Notes under the pieces: model-generated
Database searches by the model: none
What the model was told of the DNA's origin: nothing
What the model saw: the letters and a program-made list of their open reading frames with translations, nothing else
Position numbers and translations under genes: made by a program
DNA from: Aeromonas allosaccharophila
Lineage (GTDB): Bacteria; Pseudomonadota; Gammaproteobacteria; Enterobacterales; Aeromonadaceae
Assembly (NCBI RefSeq): GCF_000819685.1
Contig: NZ_CDBR01000109.1
Location: forward strand, 1-64,000
Length of the DNA: 64,000 nt
Direction of reading: 5' to 3'
In this document: positions 34,047 to 45,596 of the stretch, in pieces
How positions within the stretch are numbered: position 1 is the first letter of the stretch
How the letters are laid out: every line of letters starts with the position of its first letter

Positions 34047-34343
34047 ATGAAAAAATTGATCGCTCTGCTTCCCCTGCTGGGTCTGGTTGCTTGCAGCAGT
34101 CCACAGCCTACCCAGTATCAATACAGCCAGTACCAGTGTGGCGAAGAGATGCTGGCCATTACCTATGATGCCCAGGCTGACATGGTGCAGTTCCCCTATG
34201 CCGGGGTTTACCACAAGCTGGGCCGCGTTGAGGCTGAGTCCGGTGCCAAATATTCAGACGGTGTGACCACCTTCTGGAATCAGGACAAGCAAGGGCTGCT
34301 CACCCAGAAAGGGGTGACCCTGCTGACCTGTACGCTGAAATAA
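34047..34343 (+). CDS. MliC-like lysozyme-inhibitor lipoprotein
   Basis: The 98-residue lipoprotein has a signal with lipobox LVAC-S, then a small beta-barrel with the MliC pattern: YQCGEEMLAITYD, ESGAKYSDGVTTFW and a C-terminal cysteine in LTCTLK. MliC proteins protect against host C-type lysozyme. The start follows AAGGAAAG. Confidence 0.8.
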   Translation: MKKLIALLPLLGLVACSSPQPTQYQYSQYQCGEEMLAITYDAQADMVQFPYAGVYHKLGRVEAESGAKYSDGVTTFWNQDKQGLLTQKGVTLLTCTLK

Positions 34344-34423
34344 GTGGCTGCACAGGTCTGAAGGTGTGCGGCTGTGTCCCCCAATCTGGCCAGGGTCAGA
34401 TTGGGTCAAGAGGTTGACAGCAC

Positions 34424-34457
34424 AAAAAAACGGCTTGCCGGGAGGCAAGCCGTTTTT
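34424..34457. terminator. Bidirectional terminator
   Basis: CGGCTTGCC-GGGA-GGCAAGCCG is flanked by A and T runs between converging genes. Confidence 0.9.
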
Positions 34458-34485
34458 CTATCTATCCATTATCGCTAAACAAGCG

Positions 34486-35019
34486 TTAGTTGGTCGGGAC
34501 GCTATGAAGTAGTTCGGCCGCGAGCTGTTGGCTGAGCGCCTGACGCTGGCTGTCGGCAATGCTCACATCGCTGGTCAGCTGGATGATGCTGCTCCAGACC
34601 GCTTTCTGGGTTTTGCGATCGAGCAGTACGATGGCCAGCGAGCCTTTGCGTTCGTTGGCCGAGGCATAGACCCCCGGCGTCATGCCGAGGCGCGCGAAAA
34701 TCTCGCCGTCGCTGATATCCTTGCCGCCTGCGACGCCGATGGCGACCCACAGATCGGCCTCGTCGAGCGGTGCGCTTTGCCACCCCTTGCCATTGAGCTC
34801 CCGGCTCACCGCCTGCTGCATCGGCTCCAGCCATCCTTCCGCCAGCTCACCGGCGAATTGATACTGCTCGGCCAGGGCGTAGCGTGGGGTCGCGCCATAG
34901 GTCCAAGTGCCAAGCGGGCGTACCAGCATGGTGCCGGACTCCAGCGTGGGGGCCGCCGGCCCGCTGCTGCAACCGCCCAGCAGGGCGAGCAGAGCCACAG
35001 AGAGATAAGCAAGCCGCAT
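34486..35019 (-). CDS. DUF4136-like lipoprotein
   Basis: The 177-residue lipoprotein has lipobox LGGC and a beta-rich domain containing FAGELAEGWLEPMQQAV, then ADLWVAIGVAGG and KAVWSSIIQL. DUF4136 proteins have this arrangement and unknown function. It is 16 bp from prkB, which lies upstream on the same strand. Confidence 0.65.
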   Translation of the reverse strand: MRLAYLSVALLALLGGCSSGPAAPTLESGTMLVRPLGTWTYGATPRYALAEQYQFAGELAEGWLEPMQQAVSRELNGKGWQSAPLDEADLWVAIGVAGGKDISDGEIFARLGMTPGVYASANERKGSLAIVLLDRKTQKAVWSSIIQLTSDVSIADSQRQALSQQLAAELLHSVPTN

Positions 35020-35035
35020 CGTGAACTCCTTTGAA

Positions 35036-35905
35036 TCAGGTTATTTTGCCGGTTTCGAGCAATTGCTGGATGAGCGGGCGCAGGATCAGCTCCATCGCAA
35101 AACCCATCTTGCCGCCCGGCACTACTATGGTGTTCATTCGCGACATGAATGAGCCATCGATCATCGACAGCAGGTAGGGGAAGTCCACCTGCTTGATACC
35201 GCGAAACCGGATCACCAGCATACTCTCGTCCAGACTCGGGATCACCTTGGCACTGAAGGGGTTGGAGGTGTCCACCGTCGGCACCCGCTGGAAGTTGATA
35301 TGGGTGCGGGAGAACTGCGGGGTGATGAAGTTGATGTAGTCATCCATGGAGCGAACGATGGAGTCGGTCACCGCCTCGCGCGAATGGCCCCGCTCCGAGG
35401 TATCGCGGATCAGCTTCTGGATCCACTCCAGGTTGACGATGGGCACCACGCCTATCAGAAAATCCACGTGGCGCGCCACATTGTGATCCTCGGTGACCAC
35501 GCCGCCGTGCAGCCCTTCATAAAACAGCAGATCGGTATTGCTGGGCAGATGCTGCCAGGGGGTGAAGGTGCCGGGCATCTGGTTGAAGGGCACCGCCTCG
35601 TCAAAGCTGTGCAGGTAGCGGCGATACTGGCCATTGCCATCCTGGCCATAGCCCTGGAAAAAGCTCTCCAGCAGGCCGAAGTCATTGGCCTCCGGGCCGA
35701 AATAGCTGATGTGGCGTCCCTGTTCGCGCGCCTTGCGGATCGCTACATCCATTTCCGGTCGGGTGTAGCGGTGAAAACTGTCGCCTTCCACCACCGCCGC
35801 GGTATATCCCAGTTGATGGAACATGGAGCGAAAGGCGTTGGTCGAGGTGGAGGTGCCGGCACCGGACGAACCGGTAACGGCAATAATGGGGTGCTTGGCC
35901 GACAT
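35036..35905 (-). CDS. prkB: Phosphoribulokinase homologue PrkB
   Basis: The 289-residue P-loop kinase has Walker A TGSSGAGTSTS near residue 11, with the segment VEGDSFHRYTRPEMD following. In Escherichia, prkB sits beside yhfA and crp as here. Photosynthetic carbon fixation is not expected in this organism, so the true substrate is unknown. The downstream lipoprotein gene is separated by only 16 bp. Confidence 0.92.
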   Translation of the reverse strand: MSAKHPIIAVTGSSGAGTSTSTNAFRSMFHQLGYTAAVVEGDSFHRYTRPEMDVAIRKAREQGRHISYFGPEANDFGLLESFFQGYGQDGNGQYRRYLHSFDEAVPFNQMPGTFTPWQHLPSNTDLLFYEGLHGGVVTEDHNVARHVDFLIGVVPIVNLEWIQKLIRDTSERGHSREAVTDSIVRSMDDYINFITPQFSRTHINFQRVPTVDTSNPFSAKVIPSLDESMLVIRFRGIKQVDFPYLLSMIDGSFMSRMNTIVVPGGKMGFAMELILRPLIQQLLETGKIT

Positions 35906-35957
35906 GGGATTCTCTCTTCCTTGGGAGTTCCGTTATAAGGTCAGAATTTCGGTTTGG

Positions 35958-36182
35958 TCAAGACGGTTCGACGAAGCGATCTTTCATGACGATATTCACC
36001 GATTCGTGCAGCTCGCTATAGACGATGACTGCCTTGCCTTGCTGTAATTGCGTTTTCACTGCGTCTACTTTGACGCCGAGCGGCACATCCTGCTCCCCGT
36101 ACTCGGTTCCTTCCTGTAACACAAAGTGTTCGATCAGGTTGGTCAGGGTGTGGCCGTCCAGTTCTTGCCAGGGAATGATCAT
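35958..36182 (-). CDS. yheU: YheU family protein
   Basis: The 74-residue UPF0270 protein begins [10 protein letters not shown] and contains [15 protein letters not shown] and [11 protein letters not shown]. Function is unknown. Order yheT-yheU-prkB is conserved with Escherichia, with the diguanylate cyclase inserted here. Confidence 0.9.
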   Translation of the reverse strand: MIIPWQELDGHTLTNLIEHFVLQEGTEYGEQDVPLGVKVDAVKTQLQQGKAVIVYSELHESVNIVMKDRFVEPS

Positions 36183-36271
36183 GATTGAAGTTGTCTTAGC
36201 TGCAATGTCGCTATTGTCTATCTGTGACCATCAAGCGCAAGGTATTTGTATGATTACGGGGACGGCCTGAG

Positions 36272-37447
36272 ATGTTTTCTGTCGGTTCTCGTCCGCACGC
36301 TGCCGATTTTGACGACCATCTCTGGAGCATTCGCCGGCAGGCATTGAGTCAGGGGATCCGCTGGTTCTGGGTGGCCAATCTGCTTGGGTGCCTGCTGCTG
36401 CTGGTCCGTTTTTACGTTTACCAGCATGCCGAACTGATCATGGATAACCGGTTGCCCTGGCGTTACGAGTGGCAACTGTGGGCCATGATGGCTGGCAATA
36501 TTCTCTACCCGCTGTTGCGCTGGTGGTTACTGTACAAGCCCGGTCGAGAGTGGTTGCGCGTACTGCAGGGCTATGCGCTGTTTTGGGGTTCCTGTTGGGC
36601 GCTGGTGGGTTATGCCACCGCCGTCACCGAGTTGAAGGGCGGATTCAGTCTCGCCTTCATGTCCCTCAGCCTGCTGCTGATGACCTCCCTGATCGCCCTC
36701 TATTGCGAAAAGAGCCTCTGTTACTGCTTTATGGCGCCCCCCTGGCTCTATCTGCTGATCGCCCCTCTGACGGTAGAGGTCCCCTTTATGCTCATGCATT
36801 TATTGCTGGTGATCGGCTTGGCGCTGTTGCTGGAGACGGGGCGGCGCATGCTCTATGGGTGGTTTGTGCTGGCGGTGGCCAGAGAGTACGAAAATCTGGC
36901 GCTGGCGTGCCGGCTGGATGGTCAGGCCAAGCAGGATCCGCTGACCGGGTTGGCCAATCGCCGCTACTTCAATCAGGTGGGGGAGCTGGCGATCAAGCAG
37001 GCGATGCTGCAGGAGCACTCCTTCGCGGTGATCTTGCTCGATGTGGATTTTTTCAAGAAGCTGAACGATTGCTATGGCCATCAACGGGGCGACGAGGTGC
37101 TGGTGAGCGTTGCCGGATGCTTGCGTGAGGTGGTGCGTAATCAGGGTGATCTGGTGGCCCGTTACGGCGGTGAGGAGTTTGTACTGTTATTGCCCAAGGC
37201 TACGTTGGCTATCGCCGAGACGGTGGCCCAGCGTGTGGCGGCGGCATTGGCGCGTCAGGCGTTGCCCCACGCCGAGTCCAGCGTGGCTGCCCATGTCACC
37301 GTGAGTCAGGGGATCGCCTTGTGGAAAAGCGGTGAATCTCTCGACCGGGTCATCGCCCGTGCCGATGAGGCGCTCTATCAGGCTAAGGCCGAGGGGCGCA
37401 ACTGCTACCGTATTGCTCCTGCAGACACTCATCCAGCCAGCGACTGA
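36272..37447 (+). CDS. Membrane-bound diguanylate cyclase
   Basis: The 391-residue protein has about six hydrophobic segments in residues 30-210 and a C-terminal GGDEF domain. Signature GGEEF (RYGGEEFVLLLP), metal-binding LDVDFFKKLND and DPLTGLANRRYF indicate an active cyclase making c-di-GMP. Its last 65 bp overlap the 3' end of yheT on the other strand. Confidence 0.92.
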   Translation: MFSVGSRPHAADFDDHLWSIRRQALSQGIRWFWVANLLGCLLLLVRFYVYQHAELIMDNRLPWRYEWQLWAMMAGNILYPLLRWWLLYKPGREWLRVLQGYALFWGSCWALVGYATAVTELKGGFSLAFMSLSLLLMTSLIALYCEKSLCYCFMAPPWLYLLIAPLTVEVPFMLMHLLLVIGLALLLETGRRMLYGWFVLAVAREYENLALACRLDGQAKQDPLTGLANRRYFNQVGELAIKQAMLQEHSFAVILLDVDFFKKLNDCYGHQRGDEVLVSVAGCLREVVRNQGDLVARYGGEEFVLLLPKATLAIAETVAQRVAAALARQALPHAESSVAAHVTVSQGIALWKSGESLDRVIARADEALYQAKAEGRNCYRIAPADTHPASD

Positions 37448-38387
37448 TCCGCTCGTCCAGCCAGAACCTTGGTCGCCAGGGCGTGCCGTGCAAAAAGCCG
37501 ACATGGCCGCCGCGCTGGCTCAGCTCATAGCGCACCGTGGGCGAGAGTTGCTCCGGCCGGGGAATGACGGCGTGTGACATAAAGGGATCGTCGGCGGCGT
37601 GAATGACCAGGGTCGGGATCGGGATCTGGTGCAGCAGCGGCAGACCGGAGCAGCTCTGGTAGTAGTGGTTGGCGCTGTGAAAGCCGTGCAGCGGCGCCGT
37701 GACCTGTTCGTCAAAATCACGCAGGGTGGCAATCTGCTCCACTTGTCTGGGTTGCCAGCGTTCGCTTGCTTGCTGCTGGTGGCTGATCTTGCTGAGCAGG
37801 TTGCGGCGCATGGTGCGCAGCAGATAGTTCTGATAGACCTTCGAGAAACCCTGATTGACCCGCTCGGCGCAGCTCGCCAGTTGCAGCGGAGCCGAGACCA
37901 CCACAGCCGCCTTCAGTGCCGCAGGGCAGGCGCGGGCCAGCAGATTGACCAGCATATTGCCACCGAGTGAAAAGCCGATGGCAATCAGCGGCTTGCCAGG
38001 GAAGCGCAGGCTCAGCGCGGCAATCACCTCCTGCGCATCACCGATGCCGCCGGAGTGATAGGCCTGCAGATGGCGATTGGGCTCGCCGCTGCAACCTCGA
38101 AAGTGCATCAGCACCGCCTCCCGGCCCTCTCGTTGCAGATGGTCGAACAATCCCTTGGCATAGTGGGAGTGAATGCTCCCCTCCAGCCCGTGAAACACCA
38201 CTACCAGTGGCCGTTCGTCAAGGCGCACTTCCCCGCTCCAGGCGAGATCGACAAAGTCCCCATCCTGCAGTTCAAACCGCTCCGCCACAAAGCGGGCAGG
38301 GGTGCGGCGCAGCCATTTGGGCAATATGGTCTGCAGATGATGATTGCGGGCCCACCAGGGGGCGTGGAAGTGGCTCTCGGTCAGCAT
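37383..38387 (-). CDS. yheT: Alpha/beta hydrolase YheT
   Basis: The 334-residue hydrolase of the YheT/EMB8 family has FHGLEGSIHSHYAKGL, the nucleophile motif GFSLGGNML (Ser), and a late RGGHVGFLHG histidine. The substrate is probably a lipid or ester, not established. It should be transcribed from the region between it and cheV. Confidence 0.9.
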   Translation of the reverse strand: MLTESHFHAPWWARNHHLQTILPKWLRRTPARFVAERFELQDGDFVDLAWSGEVRLDERPLVVVFHGLEGSIHSHYAKGLFDHLQREGREAVLMHFRGCSGEPNRHLQAYHSGGIGDAQEVIAALSLRFPGKPLIAIGFSLGGNMLVNLLARACPAALKAAVVVSAPLQLASCAERVNQGFSKVYQNYLLRTMRRNLLSKISHQQQASERWQPRQVEQIATLRDFDEQVTAPLHGFHSANHYYQSCSGLPLLHQIPIPTLVIHAADDPFMSHAVIPRPEQLSPTVRYELSQRGGHVGFLHGTPWRPRFWLDERISRWLDECLQEQYGSSCAPRP

Positions 38388-38453
38388 GGGGTCAGTCGGT
38401 CTGGGTCGAAGATAAGGAGGGCGGGAGGCGTGTTCCTCCCGCCAGTCATTGGC

Positions 38454-39353
38454 TTATTGTTGCAAATGATCGTGATGCTCGGCACCGCGCAGCATGGCCT
38501 GGATCAGCTCGTTGGCCTCGAACTTGGTCAGCGCCTCGTGGGCACCCACCTGATGGGCCCGCTCCACGCTGATCTCGCTGGAGAGTGAGGTGTGCAGGAT
38601 GATATAGGCTCCCGCCAGCTTGCTGTCGCTCTGCACCTCGAAGGCCAGCTCGTAGCCATCGAGCCCCGGCATCTCGATATCGCTCACCAGAATGTCGATG
38701 GGGGTCTTCTGGCTCGCCCGCTCCTGCATCAGGGTCAATGCATCCTTGCCGTTGGAGCGGACTTCATAGGGGATATTGATGTAGTCCAGCGCCGCCATCA
38801 GCTGACGGCGGGCGACCGAGGAGTCATCGACCAGCAGGATCCGCATCGGCTTGATCCGTTCGCGCTGCACATCGGTCAGTACCGGATAGAGGTGGCTCGG
38901 GTCATCCGGATAGACCCGGGAGAGGATCAGCTCCACATCCAGCAACTGGATCAACTGGTCATTGACCCGGGTCACACCGGTGACGAACACATTCTGGCCG
39001 AGGGCAGCGGGCGGTGACTCGATATCGCGCCAGTTGCACTCGGTGATCTTGTCGATGCCCCGTACCAGAAAGCCCACCAACGTGCGGCGGCAGTCGGTGA
39101 TGATGATGAAACAGTGGGGCATCTCCTCCTTGCTGATCGGGCGATAACCCACCGCCATCGCCATGTCGATCACCGGAATGGTGGAGCCACGCATATTGGC
39201 TGCCCCCAGCACGGTCGGATGCGAGTGCGGCATTGCCGTCAGCTGGGTGTAGGGCACTATCTCCTTTACCTTGAGGGTACCGATGGCAAAGGATTGTTTG
39301 GCTGAAAGGTGAAACAGCAACATGCCCTGGGATTGATTGGCTTTGCTCGTCAT
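38454..39353 (-). CDS. cheV: Chemotaxis coupling protein CheV
   Basis: The 299-residue protein has an N-terminal CheW domain (LLFHLSAKQSFAIGTLKVKE through VELILS) and a C-terminal receiver domain with phosphoacceptor Asp in SDIEMPGLDGYE. CheV couples receptors to CheA and is itself phosphorylated. No other che genes are adjacent. ATG 39353 has AGGA upstream; a longer frame from GTG 39389 is possible. Confidence 0.88.
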   Translation of the reverse strand: MTSKANQSQGMLLFHLSAKQSFAIGTLKVKEIVPYTQLTAMPHSHPTVLGAANMRGSTIPVIDMAMAVGYRPISKEEMPHCFIIITDCRRTLVGFLVRGIDKITECNWRDIESPPAALGQNVFVTGVTRVNDQLIQLLDVELILSRVYPDDPSHLYPVLTDVQRERIKPMRILLVDDSSVARRQLMAALDYINIPYEVRSNGKDALTLMQERASQKTPIDILVSDIEMPGLDGYELAFEVQSDSKLAGAYIILHTSLSSEISVERAHQVGAHEALTKFEANELIQAMLRGAEHHDHLQQ

Positions 39354-39506
39354 GGCAGATGTCCTGTTGGTCGAAACGTTGGCAGTCACTTCAGGCCTCT
39401 AGCATAAAGGATTACGGGGGGAATGGCCCTCCCTTGTTAGCGACCATCTGGCAAAAAACTGGACTCGTTTCACCGACTTTCTTGGCGTTATCACGCTGAC
39501 AATCGG

Positions 39507-40166
39507 CTACTGGCCATCATCCCCGCTAACGCCCCACTGCTGACAGGCAGCTTGCAGCGCGGCCTCATTGGCATAGCCCAGCTTGCTGGCCACCTGTACG
39601 GGTTTGCTGCCGCCCTTCAGCAATCTGAGCGCCTGCAGCAGTTGCCACTGCTGTTGCAGAGCAAGGCCTTCTACAGGCGCATCGGCCTGTTGTGCCCATA
39701 GTTGCAGAGACTCTGGCTGGCCACTGGCCAGGGCTTGCCAGCGAGTTTGCAGATCACGGTATCCCTGCTGGCTGATGGCGCACTCTTGCAACTCATCCAG
39801 GATCACCTGCAGTCGCTGACCGTAAACCCCTTGCCACTCTTGTGGTCGCTGCCACCGGGCCTGCGAATCGAGCAGGGCATCGAGCAGCGGCGTGGCCTCT
39901 AGCCAGCCAGCCTGCTGCGGCTGATCAAGGCGCAGGGAGACATTCAGCTGATCGTAATCGCAACCGCTGAGCGGGCTGAAGGCGGCGAGGGCATCGGCGC
40001 AGAGCCAGAAGCTGCTGCCTGCAGGCAATAACAGCTCATGCTGGCCCAGTCTCAGCAGCGCGGCGCCCCGGGTGATCCGCAACAGCTGCCCGACCGGGGT
40101 CCGTTTGCGGTTGCCGGCGTGCAGGCCCTGGCAGGAAAAATGGTGATACTCGATGGCGTGATGCAT
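39507..40166 (-). CDS. AraC-like regulator, short
   Basis: The 219-residue protein starts MHHAIEYHHFSCQGLHAG with a cupin-like sensor half and ends in a single HTH-like segment (GSKPVQVASKLGYANEAALQ), where AraC proteins usually have two. The second HTH is missing, so DNA binding may be weak or altered, or the protein is a decayed regulator. ATG 40166 has a weak site. The longer frame from 40343 runs over yheV and is rejected. Confidence 0.55.
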   Translation of the reverse strand: MHHAIEYHHFSCQGLHAGNRKRTPVGQLLRITRGAALLRLGQHELLLPAGSSFWLCADALAAFSPLSGCDYDQLNVSLRLDQPQQAGWLEATPLLDALLDSQARWQRPQEWQGVYGQRLQVILDELQECAISQQGYRDLQTRWQALASGQPESLQLWAQQADAPVEGLALQQQWQLLQALRLLKGGSKPVQVASKLGYANEAALQAACQQWGVSGDDGQ

Positions 40167-40205
40167 GTAAAAACCCTGATATGATGCTGCCTGGAGGTAA
40201 CAAAT

Positions 40206-40409
40206 ATGGAAACCAGACGTAAAAAACGCTTCATTGCCGGTGCTGTCTGCCCGGCGTGCGGCAAGTTGGACAACATGATGCTGTATCTGGAGCATGGAGT
40301 CGAGAAGGTGACCTGCGTCGCCTGTGGCGACACCCAGGTACAAACGCCGGCCGAGGTCGACAAGCAGACGCGCGAGGCGGAAGAGGTGATCGGGGTGTTT
40401 CGTCCCTGA
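40206..40409 (+). CDS. yheV: Zinc-ribbon protein YheV
   Basis: The 67-residue protein has two CxxC knuckles (CPACGK and CVACGD) and an R/K-rich start METRRKKRF. YheV-type ribbons have unknown function. It is upstream of slyD in Aeromonas-like and Escherichia-like order. Confidence 0.85.
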   Translation: METRRKKRFIAGAVCPACGKLDNMMLYLEHGVEKVTCVACGDTQVQTPAEVDKQTREAEEVIGVFRP

Positions 40410-40552
40410 TGAGTCAATGGCTGGTGCGATGCGGGTCTCCTCGCTGACGCTGTTGCCGTTTTTTTCGTCACCCGGAGGCGCGGCACGGCATATGCGCGGC
40501 CCGCTTTTTAGGGTATTCTGAGCCCGTTTTTTTCTATCCGCAGGATCCTGAC

Positions 40553-41233
40553 ATGAAAGTAGCTCCTCTGAGCGTGGTTACGCTGGAATACACAGTCACC
40601 GACGAGCACGGTGAAGTCATCGACAGCACTGTCGGCAAAGAGCCGCTGGTCTATCTGCACGGCACCCGTTACCTGGTCTCTGGCCTAGAAGCCGAGCTGG
40701 AAGGTCGCGCGGTAGGTGAAGCCTTCGAAGTGACACTGGCACCGAGCCAGGCCTACGGCGAATATGACGAGACGCTGGTACAAGAAGTACCGGGCGAGCT
40801 GTTCGACGGCATGGAAGTCTCCGAAGGGGATACTTTTGTGGCTGAGACCGACGATGGCCACCGTCCGGTGACCGTGGTTGAAGTGTCCGAAGAGTTCGTC
40901 AAAGTGGATGGCAACCATCCGCTGGCTGGCGTGACCCTGGGCTTCAAGGTCGAGATCAAGGACGTGCGTGCTGCCACTGCCGAAGAGCTGGCCCACGGCC
41001 ACGTTCACGGTGCCGGTGGTTGCGGTCACGATCACGGTCATGACCACGATCACGGCGGCTGCTGTGGCGGTCATGGTCACGACCATGATGACGACGACCA
41101 GGGCGGTTGCTGTGGTGGTGCTGGCCACGGTCACGATCATGGCCACGACCACGGTGACGACCATGCTGATGGTCAGGGTAAAGGCGGCTGCTGCGGTGGC
41201 GGCGGTTGCGGTGGCAAAGGCCATCACCACTGA
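40553..41233 (+). CDS. slyD: FKBP-type peptidyl-prolyl isomerase SlyD
   Basis: The 226-residue protein has an FKBP domain with an inserted chaperone flap (residues 1-145; LEYTVTDEHGEVIDST), then a C-terminal tail very rich in His, Cys, Asp and Gly. The tail binds nickel and other metals, and SlyD delivers nickel to hydrogenase and assists folding. The tail is longer than the Escherichia one and is a repetitive codon stretch (40990-41230). Confidence 0.96.
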   Translation: MKVAPLSVVTLEYTVTDEHGEVIDSTVGKEPLVYLHGTRYLVSGLEAELEGRAVGEAFEVTLAPSQAYGEYDETLVQEVPGELFDGMEVSEGDTFVAETDDGHRPVTVVEVSEEFVKVDGNHPLAGVTLGFKVEIKDVRAATAEELAHGHVHGAGGCGHDHGHDHDHGGCCGGHGHDHDDDDQGGCCGGAGHGHDHGHDHGDDHADGQGKGGCCGGGGCGGKGHHH

Positions 41234-41252
41234 TCACGGCCATGCCGATGAT

Positions 41253-41283
41253 AAAAAACCCGCGATTTATCGCGGGTTTTTTA
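41253..41283. terminator. Bidirectional terminator after slyD
   Basis: AACCCGCGA-TTTA-TCGCGGGTT is flanked by A and T runs. Confidence 0.92.
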
Positions 41284-41363
41284 TTGGCGCTCTCAATCAC
41301 GTTATGCATGAGGACCGACGCCCCATGCATACAGACGTGATAGATCTCGCTATCGCAGTGTTG

Positions 41364-43208
41364 TCATTGCACGCAGACTGGGCAGAAGGCGTAAGTGCCT
41401 TGCGGGTCGTTGAAGCGGGTGAGCGGGTCGAGGCTGCGGTTCACTTCCACCAATGCCTTGCCAAATCCTGCTGGCAACCAGCTTTGTAACTGGGGAGCCA
41501 GCACTTGGGCGCTGCTGTCAAACAGCTGGCGCAGGAACTTGTCCTTGGCAGACTCCTCCTGCTCGATGGGGGTCACCTGCCACTCCTTGAGGTTGGCCAG
41601 CTCGGCGGCGGCCTTGATGGCGTCATCCAGATTGCCGAACTCGTCCACCAGACCCAGGGTCTTGGCATCTTCGCCGGTCCAGACCCGACCTTCGGCCGCT
41701 TTCTCGGCCTCTTCCGGGCTCAGGCCGCGGCCCTTGCTGACCAGACCGATGAAGCGCTGATAGGTATCTTCCACGCTCAGCTGGATTGCCTGACCGACGT
41801 GATCCGGCAGGGCGCGGGTTGGGCCAACGCCCACGTAATCTGTGGTGCCGACCCCGTCGGTATGTACCCCGAACTGGGCCAGTGCCTTGTCGATGGTGGC
41901 GAACATGCCGAACACCCCGATGGAGCCGGTGAGGGTGGTGGGGGAGGCAAAAATCTTGTCCGCATCGGCAGAGATCCAGTAGCCACCGGAAGCGGCATAG
42001 CTGCCCATGGAGACCACCACCGGTTTGCCTGCCTGTTTCAGGGCCAGCAGCTCGGCGCGGATCTGCTCGGCGGCGAAGGCGCTGCCGCCGGGGCTGTCGA
42101 CCCGCAAGACCACGGCTTTAACCTTGTCATCGCGGCGGGCATCGGCCAGCAGATCGGAGAGCGTATCGCCACCGATGGTACCGGCAGGCTGCACGCCATC
42201 CATGATGGCGCCGCTGGCGACCACCAGACCCACCTCATCCTTGCCACTCTGGGGATACTGTTCGGGCGCGGCGGCCAGATACTCTTTCAGGCCGACCCCT
42301 TTCCAGCCGTGATCGTCCGCTTCGCCAACCTCTTTAATGACCGCCTGGGTCATCTCGTCGCGGGTGGCCAGCTGATCCACCAGACCGTTGTCGAGGGCGT
42401 AGTTGGCGGCATTGCCGCCGGCCTTGCGCAGCAGTTCGAGGAAGCGCTCCTTGCCCGGCGCCACGGCGTCAGGCTCGATCTCCCGCTGCTCGGCGACATC
42501 CGCCACATAGGATTGCCACAGCTGATCCAGCCAGCGTTGGTTCGCCTCCTTGCTCTCGGGGGACATCTCGTCGCGGGTATAGGGCTCGACGAAGGATTTG
42601 TAGGTACCGACCTTGAACACGTGCGGGGTGATGTTGAGCTTCTCCAGTGCCGACTTGAAATAGGTCTGGTAGACGCCAAGCCCCTCGATCACCACGGCGC
42701 CACTCTGGTTAAGCAGCACGTGATCGGCATGGGCCGCCAGCAGGTACTGGCCCTGGCTGTAGAAGTCGGCCATGGCGATCACCGGTTTGCCGCTCTCCCG
42801 GAAGGAGTCGATGGCGCTCGCCACCTCCTGCAGCTTGGAGAAGTTGGCTCCCTGTAGCCCTTGCGGCTTGATCACCAGCGCCTTGATGCGCTCATCATCC
42901 TTGGCACTCTTGATGGCCCACAGCAGGTCGGAGAGGACGATCTCGCTCGGCTGCTCGTCGCTGCTGTCCATCTGGCGCAGCAGCTGTACGGTGGGATCGG
43001 TCTGGGAGCGTTGCTCCACCAGCACGCCGTTGAGATTGAGGGTCAGCGCCCCTTCGATGGGAGCCTGAGGGGCCTCTTTCTGGCTGACGCTGAAAACGAT
43101 GACCAGCACTACGATGAGAAACAGCAGATTGACCAGCATCAGCCGGGTGAAATTGAGCAGGCGCCACAGGCTGCGGAACAACCAACCCAGACCTTTGAAA
43201 ATAGACAT
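41364..43208 (-). CDS. sppA: Signal peptide peptidase SppA (protease IV)
   Basis: The 614-residue protein is a 67-kDa type SppA with an N-terminal membrane segment (about residues 22-45) and two S49 domains. The catalytic Lys lies in VGTYKSFVEPYTRDE near residue 204, and the Ser in MGSYAASGGYWIS near residue 403. It degrades signal peptides after secretion. The C-terminal end (CPVCVQ) is slightly unusual. It is divergent from the fadH region. Confidence 0.94.
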   Translation of the reverse strand: MSIFKGLGWLFRSLWRLLNFTRLMLVNLLFLIVVLVIVFSVSQKEAPQAPIEGALTLNLNGVLVEQRSQTDPTVQLLRQMDSSDEQPSEIVLSDLLWAIKSAKDDERIKALVIKPQGLQGANFSKLQEVASAIDSFRESGKPVIAMADFYSQGQYLLAAHADHVLLNQSGAVVIEGLGVYQTYFKSALEKLNITPHVFKVGTYKSFVEPYTRDEMSPESKEANQRWLDQLWQSYVADVAEQREIEPDAVAPGKERFLELLRKAGGNAANYALDNGLVDQLATRDEMTQAVIKEVGEADDHGWKGVGLKEYLAAAPEQYPQSGKDEVGLVVASGAIMDGVQPAGTIGGDTLSDLLADARRDDKVKAVVLRVDSPGGSAFAAEQIRAELLALKQAGKPVVVSMGSYAASGGYWISADADKIFASPTTLTGSIGVFGMFATIDKALAQFGVHTDGVGTTDYVGVGPTRALPDHVGQAIQLSVEDTYQRFIGLVSKGRGLSPEEAEKAAEGRVWTGEDAKTLGLVDEFGNLDDAIKAAAELANLKEWQVTPIEQEESAKDKFLRQLFDSSAQVLAPQLQSWLPAGFGKALVEVNRSLDPLTRFNDPQGTYAFCPVCVQ

Positions 43209-43336
43209 AGTCGCGTTATCGCCCTGTTAATGGGTAAAGAAGGGTCATTATTAACCAGTTGCGGGCGAAATTGCCATTTCCCACTGGTGGATCCCGCCTA
43301 TCTTCGTTCAGGGCACGGCTGTTCGCTGAAAATTTG

Positions 43337-43354
43337 TCCAAACATTTGTTTGAA
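43337..43354. promoter_or_regulatory. PsrA-like operator upstream of fadH
   Basis: TCCAAACATTTGTTTGAA contains CAAAC-ATTT-GTTTG, which fits the PsrA consensus G/CAAAC-N2-4-GTTTG/C that controls beta-oxidation genes. It lies 65 bp before the first fadH-like start. Confidence 0.65.
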
Positions 43355-43394
43355 AAAGGATTTTCGATTCTTTACTCTAGCCTCAGTTTGATAA

Positions 43395-45554
<2,160 letters not shown>

Positions 45555-45572
45555 GCCTGTTCAGCCATGCGT

Positions 45573-45596
45573 AAAGGGACCAGACGGTCCCTTTTT
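45573..45596 (+). terminator. Terminator of fadH
   Basis: AAGGGACC-AGAC-GGTCCCTT is followed by TTT. The next 250 bp before the autotransporter hold no gene. Confidence 0.85.

Noticed and set aside
35036..35905. Carbon-fixing Calvin-cycle phosphoribulokinase.
   Set aside because: Location beside crp and the absence of RuBisCO genes fit the noncanonical PrkB.
40990..41230. The SlyD His-rich codon run as a separate repeat element.
   Set aside because: It is the known metal-binding tail of SlyD.
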